Shown piece after piece: positions 1 through 13,394 of a DNA stretch of 64,000 nt. The notes beneath the pieces were generated by a model. That model saw only the letters and a program-made list of their open reading frames with translations, was not told where the DNA came from and made no database searches. The position numbers were made by a program, and so were the translations under genes. This stretch comes from Magicicada septendecula. Taxonomy: Eukaryota; Arthropoda; Insecta; Hemiptera; Cicadidae. Location: assembly GCA_034769895.1 (NCBI GenBank), contig JAWRYS010001506.1, forward strand, positions 62,001-126,000, in the 5' to 3' direction. Every line of letters starts with the position of its first letter. The stretch's first letter is position 1.

Positions 1-1309
1 ATCGCTTATGTTTGGACTAAATATTGGAGTCATGTGACAAGAGAATGTACTGTAGCATATACAGTACATATCTGTGTCATCATGTTTAGTTGCACTCAGT
101 TAGGCTTGCAGGTACAGTATATGTCTGCAGTTAGTCTGGAGAAAACCAAAAGCAGCACCACCAGTTATGTATTAATCTTGCTGCTTGTTTTGTGTATATG
201 AATTGTCTCTTTAAAATACATAAATTTTATTGTTATTGATACCAATAATATTGACTGTTACTGATGTTACATTTTTATTTTAGGTACACATTTTTCACTA
301 GTTTTTAACTAGCATTTTGCAATCTGACAAACATCTTACTACATGTGTCTACAAAAAGAGATATTGTTTATTATGAGCTAAAGTAAAATTTAATTAAGAA
401 AGTTGTGTTAGTGGTTATAATCACAAACATAATTATCACTGTTGCACACCACTATAGAAAAATTATTCCGATTAGCACTTTCAAGCATCACAGCTCATTT
501 TCCGATCTGACAATGAGCTGTGAAGCTTGAAAGCACTAATCGGAATAATTTTTCTATAGTGGTGTACAATGGTGATAATTCTGTTTTTAAAGTAAAATAG
601 TCCAAGATGAAGATGAGAATGTAATTAGGACTAATATTGATATTAGCTTATGGGCTCAGGTTTAATGTAAGTTTAAGGCATTTACAACTATAAACTGAAG
701 CGAAGTGCAAGTAAAAAATAAAAGTATGGAAGTGTATAATTGGAGGCGCATGTTCAAGAATAATAACAATGTGTCCATTTGCAGACTCACTATTCAGATG
801 TATGTGCATGCAGAATGGTAAAAATCATTATGGAGAAGTAATTTAATCTTTAATAAAATAAAATATGACTAACCATGGATTAAAATGGATACAGATTACC
901 ATGTTTAACAGCCGCGCAGTAATCTATTTATTCCTTAAGTAACCAATCAAAGAAACAGTAGGAATTCAGTATAAAAAGTACAGAGAAGGGATTTATTCAT
1001 TTATGGTGATACGCTTTGTGGAAAAAATAATGAAATAGGAAAGGAAACATATTATAGGATGCTGAAAAAGAAAAGGAATGAAACAGTATAATATAAAAGA
1101 TGTGTTACAACAAAATGAAAAAATTGGAGAAACTTAGAGGGAGATTTGGGAAACATTAAAAGTTGAATAAAAAATGATGTCCATAGTCACCAAGAGTATG
1201 CAAACAAGTTAATGAAGATCAAGTTATTAAAGACAATGAATAGATGTACGGTATTAAAAGACTTGACTATTTACATTTACTTTTATTAAAACTTTTTCTG
1301 TTACCACTT
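1..1309. other. AT-rich flank, no gene seen
   Basis: Noncoding sequence upstream of the Ty3/gypsy insertion. No convincing reading frame or RNA gene was seen. The only structure is the fold-back repeat at 431-580. Confidence 0.6.
431..580. repeat. Fold-back (MITE-like) inverted repeat
   Basis: Two arms of about 68 bp (431-498 and 512-580) are near-perfect reverse complements around a spacer of about 13 bp. The outer ends read AATTATCACT and GGTGATAATT, and both arms contain CACTATAGAAAAATTATTCC or its complement. The whole would fold into one long hairpin. No coding capacity. Fold-back MITEs look like this; no target duplication was identified, so the family is unknown. Confidence 0.75.
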
Positions 1310-1313
1310 ATAT

Positions 1314-3146
1314 TGTAACATTACATTTGGCATAGCTTGATATCGTACCAGATTTAATGAAGATCATGGATAAGAAACTGAACAAGAAGATACATATCTT
1401 TTAAAAATGATAGTGAAGATGAACAAATAACTACTTTAGACTGACTTGTACTATAACTGACCGTACCCAAATTAATGTTTAGGTAAAGTGATGCAAAATA
1501 CCCCGATGATGACATGAATTTCAAATAATGACAATAATAATACTTATAAAGACAGACAGCATTATATACCATTACTATAAGTAAACAAATGGTTTTATTA
1601 AATGTATCAAAATATAAAAATAATCAAAATACAAATTGAGGGATAATAGGCCCAAATATACAATATAATGTAAAATAATATATTAGTAAATTTTAACTAA
1701 ATGATATAATGAAATAATACAACAAAACAATTATTATAGATACATGGAAACATGCAACTAACTTTAAATAATAGTGGACATAATGTTATCAAGAAAATAA
1801 TGTATAATCTAATAATAATTCTCAAATGTATAAAAAGAAACAGAAAAAGTACCTAGTAAGCAAGGGCTGAACTGCATGAGAAAAGAATAGAAATTATAAA
1901 TCATTATTAAATGATTAAACTTTCCTTTTTTATGTTTTAAAAATAAGATTAAGTTGTGTTGATGTTATTTATAGTTTTATTAAGTAATGAGTGTATGATA
2001 TGCCTTATGCAGGATGTATGCAACCAGACATATACAAATTGTTTAATCACAAAATGTGAATTATGTTTTTTTATAATGTTACAGTAATAATTATTGTTAT
2101 ATTTTTAAATAACTCATGATCTAATAGAGTTATAGGAAGTAGTTTTGATGGTAGTTGCATAGTTAATAGGTGTTACAAAAACAGAAAATAGAAATTTAAC
2201 ATGTCAAGACCTAGGCCTATAAAAACTTTTGGAATTTTGTAAATTTTAGGAAATACATTTAGAATTTTATAAAACAAATGTTGTAATATGGATAGGTTTA
2301 TAATTAATAGTATACACAACAAATACGGAATCGAAATAATCAGTTTTAAGTTATTTAAGAAAAATTCAGATAGCAAAAAATGTAACACCTTAAGCAAAAA
2401 TAGGCATGTTTGGTGTCTATATGTCACAAATGTTAAGACCAAAATAATGATGCTATTAGTTTTAAATTCCCAATCAGTACAAAAAAGTTATACTAATTTA
2501 AAAGTTTTTGACCAAATTCAGACATTGAAATAATGAATTTGTATGACAATGTATATCTGAATCAACCAACCAGATTTCAAGTTTTACCTTAGCAACCGAA
2601 AATTCAGATAAATAAAATAGGATTTCTTTAACAACCGTCATTGAAGACAGACGCGTTAATAAAACGTCTCAGATAATTATATTTTAAATAGTGAAGACAC
2701 CTACCATACTTTGTAAAACGAATTGGTATAGTCAATACAAAATGTTATAATAACAAAAGAACTTCAAGAATTTAATTCAGAAGAATTTAGATCTGGGGAT
2801 AAGAACCAAAGAAGACTTGGACCCTATCTTCGTCCTGGAAGAATAAAGAAGAGGATCTGTTTGCAACTCCGAGTGACGTCATTGGGACTACATGCATAGT
2901 GGGAGCGAGCGGCAGAATACAACCGTAGAATAATAATTTATCGTTCAACATAATAATTATACTGTTACAAATTGAAGAACCCAACAGTGGGGCTTAAGAT
3001 CGAATAATTTATTCAACATAATTATATTTGTTACAAATTGACGCTTCCAACGTGCGGCGAAATAAGTCGCCACTATATAATTCGTTACAAATTGACGCTT
3101 CCAACGTGCGGCAAAATAAGTCGCCACAACATATATATTTGTTACA
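1314..3146 (+). repeat. 5' LTR of the Ty3/gypsy element (1833 bp)
   Basis: Matches 9508-11963 throughout, with scattered substitutions (for example TAACTTTAAA here, TAACTGTAAA in the 3' LTR) and without the ~626 bp found in the 3' LTR at 11051-11676. It starts TGTAAC, ends GTTACA, and is followed directly by a primer-binding-site-like sequence. Its last ~180 bp hold three older copies of the LTR-end/primer-site module. Confidence 0.92.
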
Positions 3147-3170
3147 AATTGGCGAACCAACGTGTGAGGC
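2964..3170 (+). repeat. Four tandem LTR-end/primer-binding-site modules
   Basis: GTTACAAATTG recurs at 2964, 3030, 3084 and 3141 (spacings 66, 54, 57 bp). Each is followed by a C/G-rich sequence like a primer-binding site: GAAGAACCCAACAGTGGGGC, then ACGCTTCCAACGTGCGGC twice, and finally the current site GGCGAACCAACGTGTGAGGC. The first three lie inside the LTR and are present in the 3' LTR too. The fourth, at 3147-3170, is the functional position just past the LTR end. Confidence 0.75.
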
Positions 3171-3219
3171 AATAAATTAAAATATAATTTATAAGCAAAC
3201 AACCAAAAAATAAACGAAA

Positions 3220-5227
3220 ATGAGGAAGCGAGAAACATCACGCAAACGAGCGGCTGAAACTGAGAAAGTAAGCGAATTAAGCATGGAAGACAAGGAAGCA
3301 ACACCGGTTGAGGAAGTAGAAACTATAATAAGGAAGGCTCAGGAGAAACAACCAGAAGAACCCACACAAACAGAAAGCGAGAAGACGCAAGAAATGATTA
3401 AATGTATGATGGAATTAATGCAGGAAACTGGTAAGAAAACGGAGGAGAGTAATAAGAAACTAACGGACGAAATGAAGGAAGACTTCAGTAAGAAAATGGA
3501 AGAATTAAGTGAGAATAGTAATAAGAACTTAGAAAAATTGAAGGAAGAATTAAGTGAGAATAGTAATAAGAACTTAGTAATATTGAAGGAAGACTTGAGT
3601 AAGAAGATGGAGGAAATCAGAGTGACAATAAACAGACAAAGGAGGAATTGAGCCGAGAATTGAAAGAGAATAGCAGAAAAATGGAGGAGAAAATAGACGA
3701 AAATAACAGAGCATTGAGGGAAGAATTGAAGGGAAATTATGAGGAAACCATGAAAAAATTGGTTGAACACAAAGAGTCATTAAAAGAAGAGTGGAATAAC
3801 AAGATGGAAATTAATAACCGGCAATTGCAGGAAGAATGGGACAAGAAGCTAGAAGAACCGGTGACCGAAATTAAAAGGGTAGAATCCGAGACCAAGGAGA
3901 AGTGTGAGCGGATGAACCAAGAGATACTGAGCGTCCGGGAAGAAACGAATGGACGAATAGAAAATATACAAACCCACCAAGCAGTGATGGGAGAAAGATT
4001 AGAAAGCATAGGTAGTAGTCTTAATCGGGTACAAGACCAAACAACTGCCCATAGAGATGAGATAAACTCTCTAAGAAACAGACAATGTACCGGTGCCCAT
4101 ACCACATGTGAGGAAAACCGAGAAGTTATCGACTTCCAGAATTATAGAAGAAACCCCATGCTATTTCTAGAACGGGTAGAAGAAAAAATATCAAAAACCG
4201 GAGAAGACAGATGGGTTGTAATTAGAATTATGCTGGACGAAATGTTCAGAAAAGTCTATGACAATTGGTGAACGGCGATGCGGCCGAAGATACAAAATTT
4301 TCAAGAATTTAAAAGACAGTTTAAATCCAAGTACTGGTCTGATGCCACACAACATATGATAAGAAGTGACATAGGATTGGGCCGATATGATCTACACGGC
4401 AAACAAACTCCGACCGCATACTTTCTGGGTAAGATCAACATAGGCAGACATTTAGAGCCTGCAATTCCTACCACATGTTTAGTGAGGCTATTAGCTTATC
4501 ACTATGGTGGAGAGGTCGAATAAACGGACGAATACAAACCATTGAGGAGATGTCGGCATTATTAGCGGAAATGCAACAAGAGAAGAGCTTCCTCCAATAC
4601 AGACGAAGGAGCGATGAAATGGATAGAAATATTGGTCGCCGCGACGCCCGATATGAAAACAACGGGAATAGATCAAATAATAATTACAACAACTACGGTA
4701 ACCACTATCAACGTAGTTACCAAAATAATAATAACAATAATAACTATCCACGGAATAATGCGACGAATAACAACAACAATAACAACAACCACTATTACCG
4801 TAGCTCTCCTACGAATAATAATAACGGATACCAGCGTGCCAATGATAGAGACAACCATTACTAGAACAGCCGAGGTCATCAAAACAATTACGATAACCGT
4901 TACAGACAGAATAATAATGGCAATTATAACAACCAAAACCAAACATATCGAAGGCATGTGAATTATGTGAACACTGAATATAAAGATATGGGAAGACGTT
5001 CGTACCATGGACGAATGAATTATGATGGGAACCGGGAAAGAAATTTTCAGGAAGAGAATAATCAGCGCTACCGGGATGAACATAGACGAAGTAGGAGCTG
5101 CGACGATGACAGGAGCAACAGAAACATAGTGACGTTCAATAATAAGCCAGTGACATACAAGAATTACATAATAGAGACAGACCCAGTCAGCCAGACAACA
5201 GGACCGAGGAGATCAGCCCTGATTTAA
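3220..5227 (+). pseudogene. Ty3/gypsy gag, broken by stops and frame changes
   Basis: The Gag structural polyprotein is spread over several frames. The first begins at ATG 3220 and is open to 3651. The next frame runs from about 3648 to 4523 with an in-frame TGA at 4269-4271, and a third from about 4475 to 5227 with an in-frame TAG at 4862-4864. The N-terminal half is a long heptad-rich coiled coil with imperfect repeats (ELSENSNKNL occurs twice). A capsid-like part follows (NPMLFLERVEEKI, then FQEFKRQFKSKYW). The C-terminal part is very rich in Asn, Arg and Tyr and shows no CCHC zinc knuckle, so RNA binding probably relied on basic residues. Identification rests on position and layout. Confidence 0.8.
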
Positions 5228-5240
5228 ACGGACCGCGGCA

Positions 5241-8200
5241 GTGAAAAACCAACAGGTCCCATCACTGAACCGACAATTTGGGAACTTACTAGGACGAGAC
5301 AAAACGACTGACAATACAATAATGATAGTGCATAATCATTTTTTAAAAAATGTGAGAGAAGAATTGCTAAATGAAGATACTATAACGAACAATAATGTGA
5401 ATAATGAGATTGCTTATATTATCGCCCACGTAAATGGACTAGACACAAGATTCATGATAGATACGGGCACAAACGTGTCATTAATCGATAACAACGAATA
5501 CCACAAAATTCAAAAATTAAGTAAGATCATCTTACCGACTCTACCAATCCAGAATATAATTTTAATTGGAGCCACCAGAAGGCAAAACAAATCAATAAGA
5601 AAACAGGTATCATTAGCAGTGACCAGCGGAAATGTAGCTATACCTATGATTTTTCTAATAGCTAGTAACCTACCATTTAATCTACTAATAGGCTGTGATA
5701 TTTTGAGAAAATACTCAGCAATAAGTGACATGAGACAGGCCATAGTGTCATTAAAAATGGATAATATAGAATGGAGAGCAAAATTAGTAGAAAATAAAAA
5801 TGTACCTTCATGCAATAGTATAAGAAAATTCAATAATAATCAAGATGATTCATGGAATATAAGAAGGGAATACTTTGGGAGTGAAGACAGTTTATGGTTG
5901 GAAAAATTAGAAGAGATCCGACAATTTCGGTCAGAACAAAATGAATGTAATTTAACTACACAACAAATAGAAAAGTTAATATCAATATATAATAAATACC
6001 GCTATGTTTTCTCTGATATACCTGGCAAGGTAAAAAATTATCAATTTACACTACAATTCAAGGAGCCTGTAAATTTTAATAAGAAATCATATCCCATTGC
6101 TTATGCATTCAAAGAAGCAGTGAGGACTGAACTAGACAAAATTATAGCAGAAGATATTGAGTATAGCTGTTCCCCGTATACTAGTCCGTTAATAGCAGTT
6201 GCCAAGAAAGATGGCAAAGTACGACTCTGTTTGGATGCTAGAGAGATCAATAAGATCATAGTTAATGACAGAACATCTCCCGGAGAGATTGAGGAGATAT
6301 TGAAAAAATTTAATGGCATACAATTTATGAGCACCTGGGATACTGTTTGTGGGTATTGGCAGGTGGAGTTGCACCCAGATAGTCAAAAGTACATCGCCTT
6401 TATTTTCGAAGGGAGGAACTACCAGTTCAAGCGACTACCGTTTGGACTGGTAAACTCAGTAGCTGTATTCGTAAGATGTATGGACCAGGTGTTGGGTCCA
6501 GATACTATTCCATTTACAACAGTCTATGTTGATGACTTGTTGATTACTTCAGTGAATTGGGAAGACCATTGTGACAGAGTAGGGCAAGTATTACAAAAAT
6601 TATCAAGCAGTAACGTCACCCTAAAGCTTCAAAAATCCAAATTTATCGCCAGTGAAGACCAGTTCCTGGGTTTTAACTTATCAAGACAAGGAATAACACC
6701 ATCCAATGAAAAGATAGAAGCTATCCAGAAGTTCCCAAGTCCTAAAAATAAAAAGCAACTTCAATCATTTCTGGGACTTTGTAATTACTATAGGAAGTTT
6801 CAGAGAAATTATTCTGAAATGACAGCGAAGTTTTCTCCACAATTATCCTCTAAGAACAAATGGTCATGGGGACAGGAACAAGACAAATTACTACAAATGA
6901 TCAAGCATAATTTTTTAAGTTCAGTTATATTAAAACATCCTAATTTTAACCAACCGTTCTTTATGAACTGCGATGCCAGTGATATAAGTTTAGGATCTGT
7001 ATTATATCAAGAAGATAGTGAGGGAGACCATCAGGTGGTGAGTTTTGCAAGCAGAATACTTAATGGATGTGAACGCAATTATAGTGTAACGGAAAAGGAG
7101 TTATTAAGTGTTGTATTCGCTTGTGGAAAATTCAGAACCTATATTCTTGGATACCCGATAACTGTGAGAAGCAATCATAAGTCAATATCTTTCTTAAAAA
7201 ATTGCAAGCTTAACCATGGGAGATTGACAAGGTGGATACTTGCACTACAGGAATACCATATAAATTGGGAGTATGTTCCAGGAAAACAGAATATTGCTGC
7301 AGATATATTGTCCCGGATTAACATAGAATAGCAAGCTTTTGAAGGGGAAAAGGAAACAATCGTCAAGGTATACACTGTCATAAAAAACAAATCAGATTTG
7401 GAAAACCTCATGAAATCAATTTCGTAACAACAAACAGAGGATACAAAAATCAACAATTTTAGGCAAAGACTGATCCAACAGGAGGAAAAAATTACTGCAT
7501 ATTACTGTCTACATGAAGACATATTATTTTACAAACCAAATAATAACCAAGGATCATGGAAGGTAGTGATACCTAAAGCATTAGAAAAAGAATTAATACT
7601 GGACTACCATAGTCGATATGGGCATATGGGTGCATTAAAAGTGATGAAAGCACTTGAGGAACACACTTACATTAAGAATATCAACCGGAGAGTTAGAGAA
7701 TGTATTTGGCAGTGCCACATCTGTCAGTTGGCAAAATGCAATAATGAGAAAACAGAAGGAATAATGCAGCCAATTACATCAACTGGTAAATTAGAGAGAG
7801 TAAATTTAGATGTGTGTGGACCGTTACCTCGCAGTGGAGGGAGAAAACAATATAAATTCATTATAATCATGTTCGACCATTACTCCAAATTTACAAAACT
7901 ATACCCCATTAATCGGGCAACTACAAAAAAGATTTTGCAAATAGTAATCCAACAATACATACCAGAGTTAGGAACTCCAAGGTCAATTATTACAGATCAT
8001 GGGGCTCAGTTCCGAGGAAGGGTATGGAAGGAGACTTTGTTAGACCTAGGGGTCAAGACATATAAAACATCTGTCTATCACCCAAATAGCAATCCTGCGG
8101 AAAGAGTACTGAGGGAGGTCGGCAGGATCCTCAGGACCTATTGTTTCGATAAACGCCAGAAGTGGAGTGACTACATCACACAAACAGAAAGCTTTATCAA

Positions 8201-8630
8201 CTTAGCTTACCATGAATCAATACAAGATACTCCATATACTATAATGCATGAAAGACTACCACCCAGAGAAATTATTGAAATAATCAACTTCCCAAACAAC
8301 CCAGCTTACCAGTTCGACAACTTGAGATTCCACAGCAAACTGAATGAGCAAGTGGAGAAAAGAAGGAAAAAATACAAAATAATTCAACAGAAACTAATCC
8401 AGTACAAGATTGGAGATAAAGTATTGTTAAAAAACCGCGAATTACCAAGTTCTAAGGAAGGAATAGCAAAAAAGCTATTATTACTTTATAACGGACCATA
8501 TGTTGTTGTAAAAAACAATAACAACAATACTTATGTAATTAGTGATGTGGAGACGAAAAAGATTAAGGGAACATACAACCAAGTTTCCTTAAATTGTATT
8601 ATGAAGCCAATTAAAACCATCTTTGAATAA
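5241..8630 (+). pseudogene. pol: Ty3/gypsy pol (PR-RT-RNaseH-IN), two in-frame stops
   Basis: A single reading frame covers the whole polyprotein, interrupted by TAG at 7329-7331 and TAA at 7425-7427 between RNase H and integrase. Counting through them from 5241: aspartic protease MIDTGTN (Asp near 74) and flap LLIGCDIL; RT with a YVDD box (429-432); RNase H with NCDASD; integrase with an HHCC zinc domain, then Asp 857, Asp 919 (TDHGAQF) and Glu 954 (NPAERV), so the DDE triad is intact; and a C-terminal GPY/F module (YNGPYVV). The frame opens at GTG; the first ATG is near 5322. Pol is therefore normally made as a gag fusion, here needing a +1 shift. The stops should separate integrase from RT. 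Confidence 0.93.
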
Positions 8631-9507
8631 TCTCAAAATTCATCAAATAGTAAGGGCAACTTACAGTACATTTTGATAATGTTATTTTGGATCAAATGAA
8701 TAAACAAATTTGAATAAATTTCAAAATTCTAAACAAAATAAGCACCTCTTATTAAAGACAATTACGAACTTATTATTTGAATATAAAAGAAGGAGACAAT
8801 ATCCATGAATCAGGAGAAACCAAAATATTATAAAATGAATAAGAAAAGACAAATGTAGACGACCGATGATGAAAATAAGACAAGACTAGAAACGAATTTA
8901 CTATGAATAACCTATCATGATTGTGAGAGAATCAGCAACAACTATAGATACAAATACTTGTTACGTGTTAATTGAATAAAGATAGCGAATGAAAAAAAAA
9001 TGAAGATTAAGCAGTACTGATAAAGAAGGAAAGAAGATAGTACCAATTAAAAATAAAAATGTTATTAATATCGCCACAAGAAAATAAACATCTGAAAGAA
9101 TCAATGGAAAGAAATATTTAGATCTGAGAATTTAAACTGAGTGAACCATCCCAAGAATATATTATTATATTATTTTTATTTGATTTAGTCGTGAATAGAC
9201 TAGTTATTATTAAATGTGATTGACTGATGAGATAGCTCCAGCAATCGATATTATTGATGTATTATGTATTATAAGGACAGCGGGGTATTAGGTCAAGAGA
9301 GCCCCCCGACTGATTCCAAGATATATGTGATAATGATTAATTTGTTAGGGAGGTAACATGTTCCAGGGATAGAACACTTATAATTAAAGACAAGTATACC
9401 AGATCATAAAAAGGATAACAAGTGCTAATGTGAAAGATAAAATAATTGATAATTTCAACAAAATATATTATTTTATTAAAATAATCAAATTTGGTGGCAG
9501 GGTAGTA
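8631..9507 (+). other. 3' noncoding region of the Ty3/gypsy element
   Basis: AT-rich, with no env or other frame. The purine-biased stretch GGTGGCAGGGTAG just before 9508 is the likely polypurine tract priming plus-strand synthesis. Confidence 0.65.
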
Positions 9508-11963
9508 TGTAACATTACATTTGGCATAGCTTGATATCGTACCAGATTTAATGAAGATCATGGATAAGAAACTGAACAAGAAGATATATCTTTTAAAAAT
9601 AATAGTGAAGATGAACAAATAACTACTTTAGACTGACTTGTACTATAACTGACCGTACCCAAATTAATGTTTAGGTAAAGTGATGCAAAATACCCCGATG
9701 ATGACATGAATTTCAAATAATGACAATAATAATACTTATAAAGACAGACAGCATTATATACCATTACTATAAGTAAACAAATGGTTTTATTAAATGTATC
9801 AAAATATAAAAATAATCAAAATACAAATTGAGGGATAATAGGCCCAAATATACAATATAATGTAAAATAATATATTAGTAAATTTTAACTAAATGATATA
9901 ATGAAATAATACAACAAAACAATTATTATAGATACATGGAAACATGCAACTAACTGTAAATAATAGTGGACATAATGTTATCAAGAAAATAATGTATAAT
10001 CTAATAATAATTCTCAAATGTATAAAAAGAAACAGAAAAAGTACCTAGTAAGCAAGGGCTGAACTGCATGAGAAAAGAATAGAAATTATAAATCATTATT
10101 AAATGATTAAACTTTCCTTTTTTATGTTTTAAAAATAAGATTAAGTTGTGTTGATGTTATTTATAGTTTTATTAAGTAATGAGTGTATGATATGCCTTAT
10201 GCAGGATGTATGCAACCAGACATATACAAATTGTTTAATCACAAAATGTGAATTATGTTTTTTTATAATGTTACAGTAATAATTATTGTTATATTTTTAA
10301 ATAACTCATGATCTAATAGAGTTATAGGAAGTAGTTTTGATGGTAGTTGCATAGTTAATAGGTGTTACAATAACAGAAAATAGAAATTTAACATGTCAAG
10401 ACCTAGGCCTATAAAAACTTTGGAATTTTGTAAATTTTAGGAAATACATTTAGAATTTTATAAAACAAATGTTGTAATATGGATAGGTTTATAATTAATA
10501 GTATACACAACAAATACGGAATCGAAATAATCAGTTTTAAGTTATTTAAGAAAAATTCAGATAGCAAAAAATGTAACACCTTAAGCAAAAATAGGCATGT
10601 TTGGTGTCTATATGTCACAAATGTTAAGACCAAAATAATGATGCTATTAGTTTTAAATTCCCAATCAGTACAAAAAAGTTATACTAATTTAAAAGTTTTT
10701 GACCAAATTCAGACATTGAAATAATGAATTTGTATGACAATGTATATCTGAATCAACCAACCAGATTTCAAGTTTTACCTTAGCAACCGAAAATTCAGAT
10801 AAATAAAATAGGATTTCTTTAACAACCGTCATTGAAGACAGACGCGTTAATAAAACGTCTCAGATAATTATATTTTAAATAGTGAAGACACCTACCATAC
10901 TTTGTAAAACGAATTGGTATAGTCAATACAAAATGTTATAATAACAAAAGAACTTCAAGAATTTAATTCAGAAGAATTTAGATCCGGGGATAAGAACCAA
11001 AGAAGACTTGGACCCTATCTTCGTCCTGGAAGAATAAAGAAGAGGATCTGGTGAATTTGAACAATTTATTATCTTATGTGACAACACCTACACTTGTGTA
11101 CACGACTATCTAGGAATTAAACAAAATAAAACTACAGACACTATCCTACACCAACACTAAAGAACACTCGAAAATAACACCAATTGAGTTTTACACCTTT
11201 TTTGAACACCATAAAATCTTTAACGAGAACTAATAAGCATCTAAACTGTTCATAACATATAATAGTGAGTAACACATACACGACTACCAGTTTGCACTAT
11301 ACACATCAAAACCTTGTAATATCCTTATATTGTGAAGTTTGTATTTTGATTTTAAGAGTTGTATTATTTGTTTAACCATAATTTCGGAACCAAATACGCC
11401 CTGAGATAATTTATTTTAATAGAAATAAAACGAAAAGCATCATTTTGGGTTGGTTGACTATAGCACAACATTTTAGCTACTACCAACTTGTGAATAAAGA
11501 CACATAATTTTGTCATACTCTGTAATTACAGTAAAGAAAAACGAGAAGTAATTAATCAATACTTCATTTGAATAAAGATTGTTAAAAGGAATATATCTGT
11601 TTGGTGTTATCTTTGGATTATTATTACTGTTTCAATTGAGAATTACGATAATATAGCACAGCGGACGGAGCAACTGTTGGCAACTCCGTGTGACATCATT
11701 GGGACTACATGCATAGTGGGAGCAAGCGGCAGAATACAACCGTAGAATAATAATTTATCGTTCAACATAATAATTATACTGTTACAAATTGAAGAACCCA
11801 ACAGTGGGGCTTAAGATCGAATAATTTATTCAACATAATTATATCTGTTACAAATTTACGCTTCCAACGTGCGGCGAAATAAGTCGCCACTATATAATTC
11901 GTTACAAATTGACGCTTCCAACGTGCGGCAAAATAAGTCGCCACGACATATATATTTGTTACA
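9508..11963 (+). repeat. 3' LTR of the Ty3/gypsy element (2456 bp)
   Basis: Same TGTAAC start and GTTACA end as the 5' LTR and colinear with it except for extra sequence at about 11051-11676. The flanking ATAT at 11964-11967 completes the target duplication. It lacks the fourth primer-site module, as expected when that module is internal to the element. Confidence 0.92.
11051..11676. repeat. ~626-bp segment present only in the 3' LTR
   Basis: In the 5' LTR GAGGATCTG is followed at once by TTTGCAACTCCG. In the 3' LTR the same junction is split by ~626 bp, with CTG at both edges. No TIRs, ORF or poly(A) were recognised. It is either an insertion after integration or an original part of the LTR deleted from the 5' copy; the sequence alone does not decide. 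Confidence 0.6.
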
Positions 11964-11967
11964 ATAT

Positions 11968-13394
11968 CTATAAAGCTTGATAACATCAAAGTGATTTTTG
12001 TATTGTCAGTGAAGGATAGATCTGTTTAAAAAGAGAAATTAGATCAACTTTATATTGACTTCAATATAACCTCCATTCTAACCAGAAATTTTTTTTATAT
12101 GCTTGATGTTAATTTTACATTACAATCTAAATTAACATTGTTTCTGTCTAGAAGATAATTTTGTTTTATTCTTTTAAATAACAGTTTAAGATTTTGGTTT
12201 TATTGTTACCTATGTAGTAGGATTAAGTTAAAATAGCATTAGTATTTGGTTTTATTGTTACCTATGTAGTAGGATTAAGTTGAAATAGCATTAGTATGAA
12301 CCAAAATCTTTAATAAAAGATATGTAAGTTACTGAGGTTTTCCTGTATCCCTGTATTCAGTTATATTAATCTAGTGGGAACAGGGGACCTATGCTATGAA
12401 CTAAAATAAATCTAATTGCAGATTGTTTCTAACATATGTTTGGCCAGTAAATTAAAAACAAATAGGTGTCCAGTATAAGTACAAAATAAATAACTGAAAT
12501 GGGATGGCTTTATTACCCAACTTTGATACAACTCTCAATTAAAACGACCTGACATATATTAAGCCACAATTTCTACGTAGGTTTAAAACAAGAAAACCAG
12601 ATTTTCAAAGTACATTAAAGCTCCTGTTATCACTGTGTGTGAGGAAACAGATTGTGTGTTGTGAATCATATATAGTATTTGTTTTATAATTACAGTTTAC
12701 ATACAAATGTGCAAACAGTTATATTTATACAGTTGGTGGCTTTGGTTTCTGAACATAAATTCATAGACTTGAACAGGATATATTACACATTTTTCCAACT
12801 TTGTACAAATTATGAATTCTATGTATACAAAATAGAGTATGTAGTTTTTTTTTATTACTACAGTTATAGGTGACTTATGAGTTATGAAATAATTACTTTT
12901 TATACTGGAACTACAAGAACACTACTTGAAAGTAACAATTTATACTAAATTAAAGAGTAAAAAATTATTGACAATTAAGGAATAAATAATTAATTATTAG
13001 TAATATAATATCAATTGTGTAATAGTTAAACAAAATAAAGTTAAAATTTAAACATTCAGTTAGCTAATTAATTTTTTAAGACTTAATTGGTTAATTTGCT
13101 CTTACTGTATATAATTTCTACTCTTAATTTGCACTATTCTGGTTAAAGCCAGAGCCTGAAGAACTCTGATAAACACTCCGGAAAGTGTCATTTTCCCACA
13201 CTTCAGAAGCTTAACTATAAATTCATATATTGATGTTCATAAAAAATTTTACAATACAAATGAATTCTAAAACTTTCATTAGTTAATTTAGAAATGAAAA
13301 ATTGTTGAATTAAGAGCATTTCAAAATGCTTAGAACTTGCTGTTAGTGAAAACTACATAGACAATGGCTGAATTGTCTAAAATGTGTAGGCCAT
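11968..13394. other. Noncoding flank with a 52-bp tandem duplication
   Basis: AT-rich sequence without a convincing gene. At about 12193-12297 a 52-bp unit beginning TTTGGTTTTATTGTTACC is repeated twice with one visible difference, framed by the short inverted words AAGATTTTGGTT and AACCAAAATCTT. Confidence 0.6.

Larger units (their letters stand above)
1310..11967 (+). mobile_element. Ty3/gypsy LTR retrotransposon, nearly complete but coding-defective
   Basis: Two long direct repeats begin TGTAAC and end GTTACA (1314-3146 and 9508-11963) and bracket gag, protease, reverse transcriptase, RNase H and integrase in Ty3/gypsy order. The 4 bp before the first LTR (1310-1313) and after the second (11964-11967) are both ATAT, a perfect target-site duplication. 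The LTRs differ at few bases plus one large indel, so the insertion is fairly recent, yet gag and pol carry stops and frameshifts. No envelope frame lies between integrase and the 3' LTR. This copy could move only with proteins supplied in trans. Confidence 0.93.

Noticed and set aside
5223..5229. TTTAAAC as a -1 ribosomal frameshift site between gag and pol
   Set aside because: The heptamer is not in the needed phase of the gag frame, and pol lies in the +1 frame.
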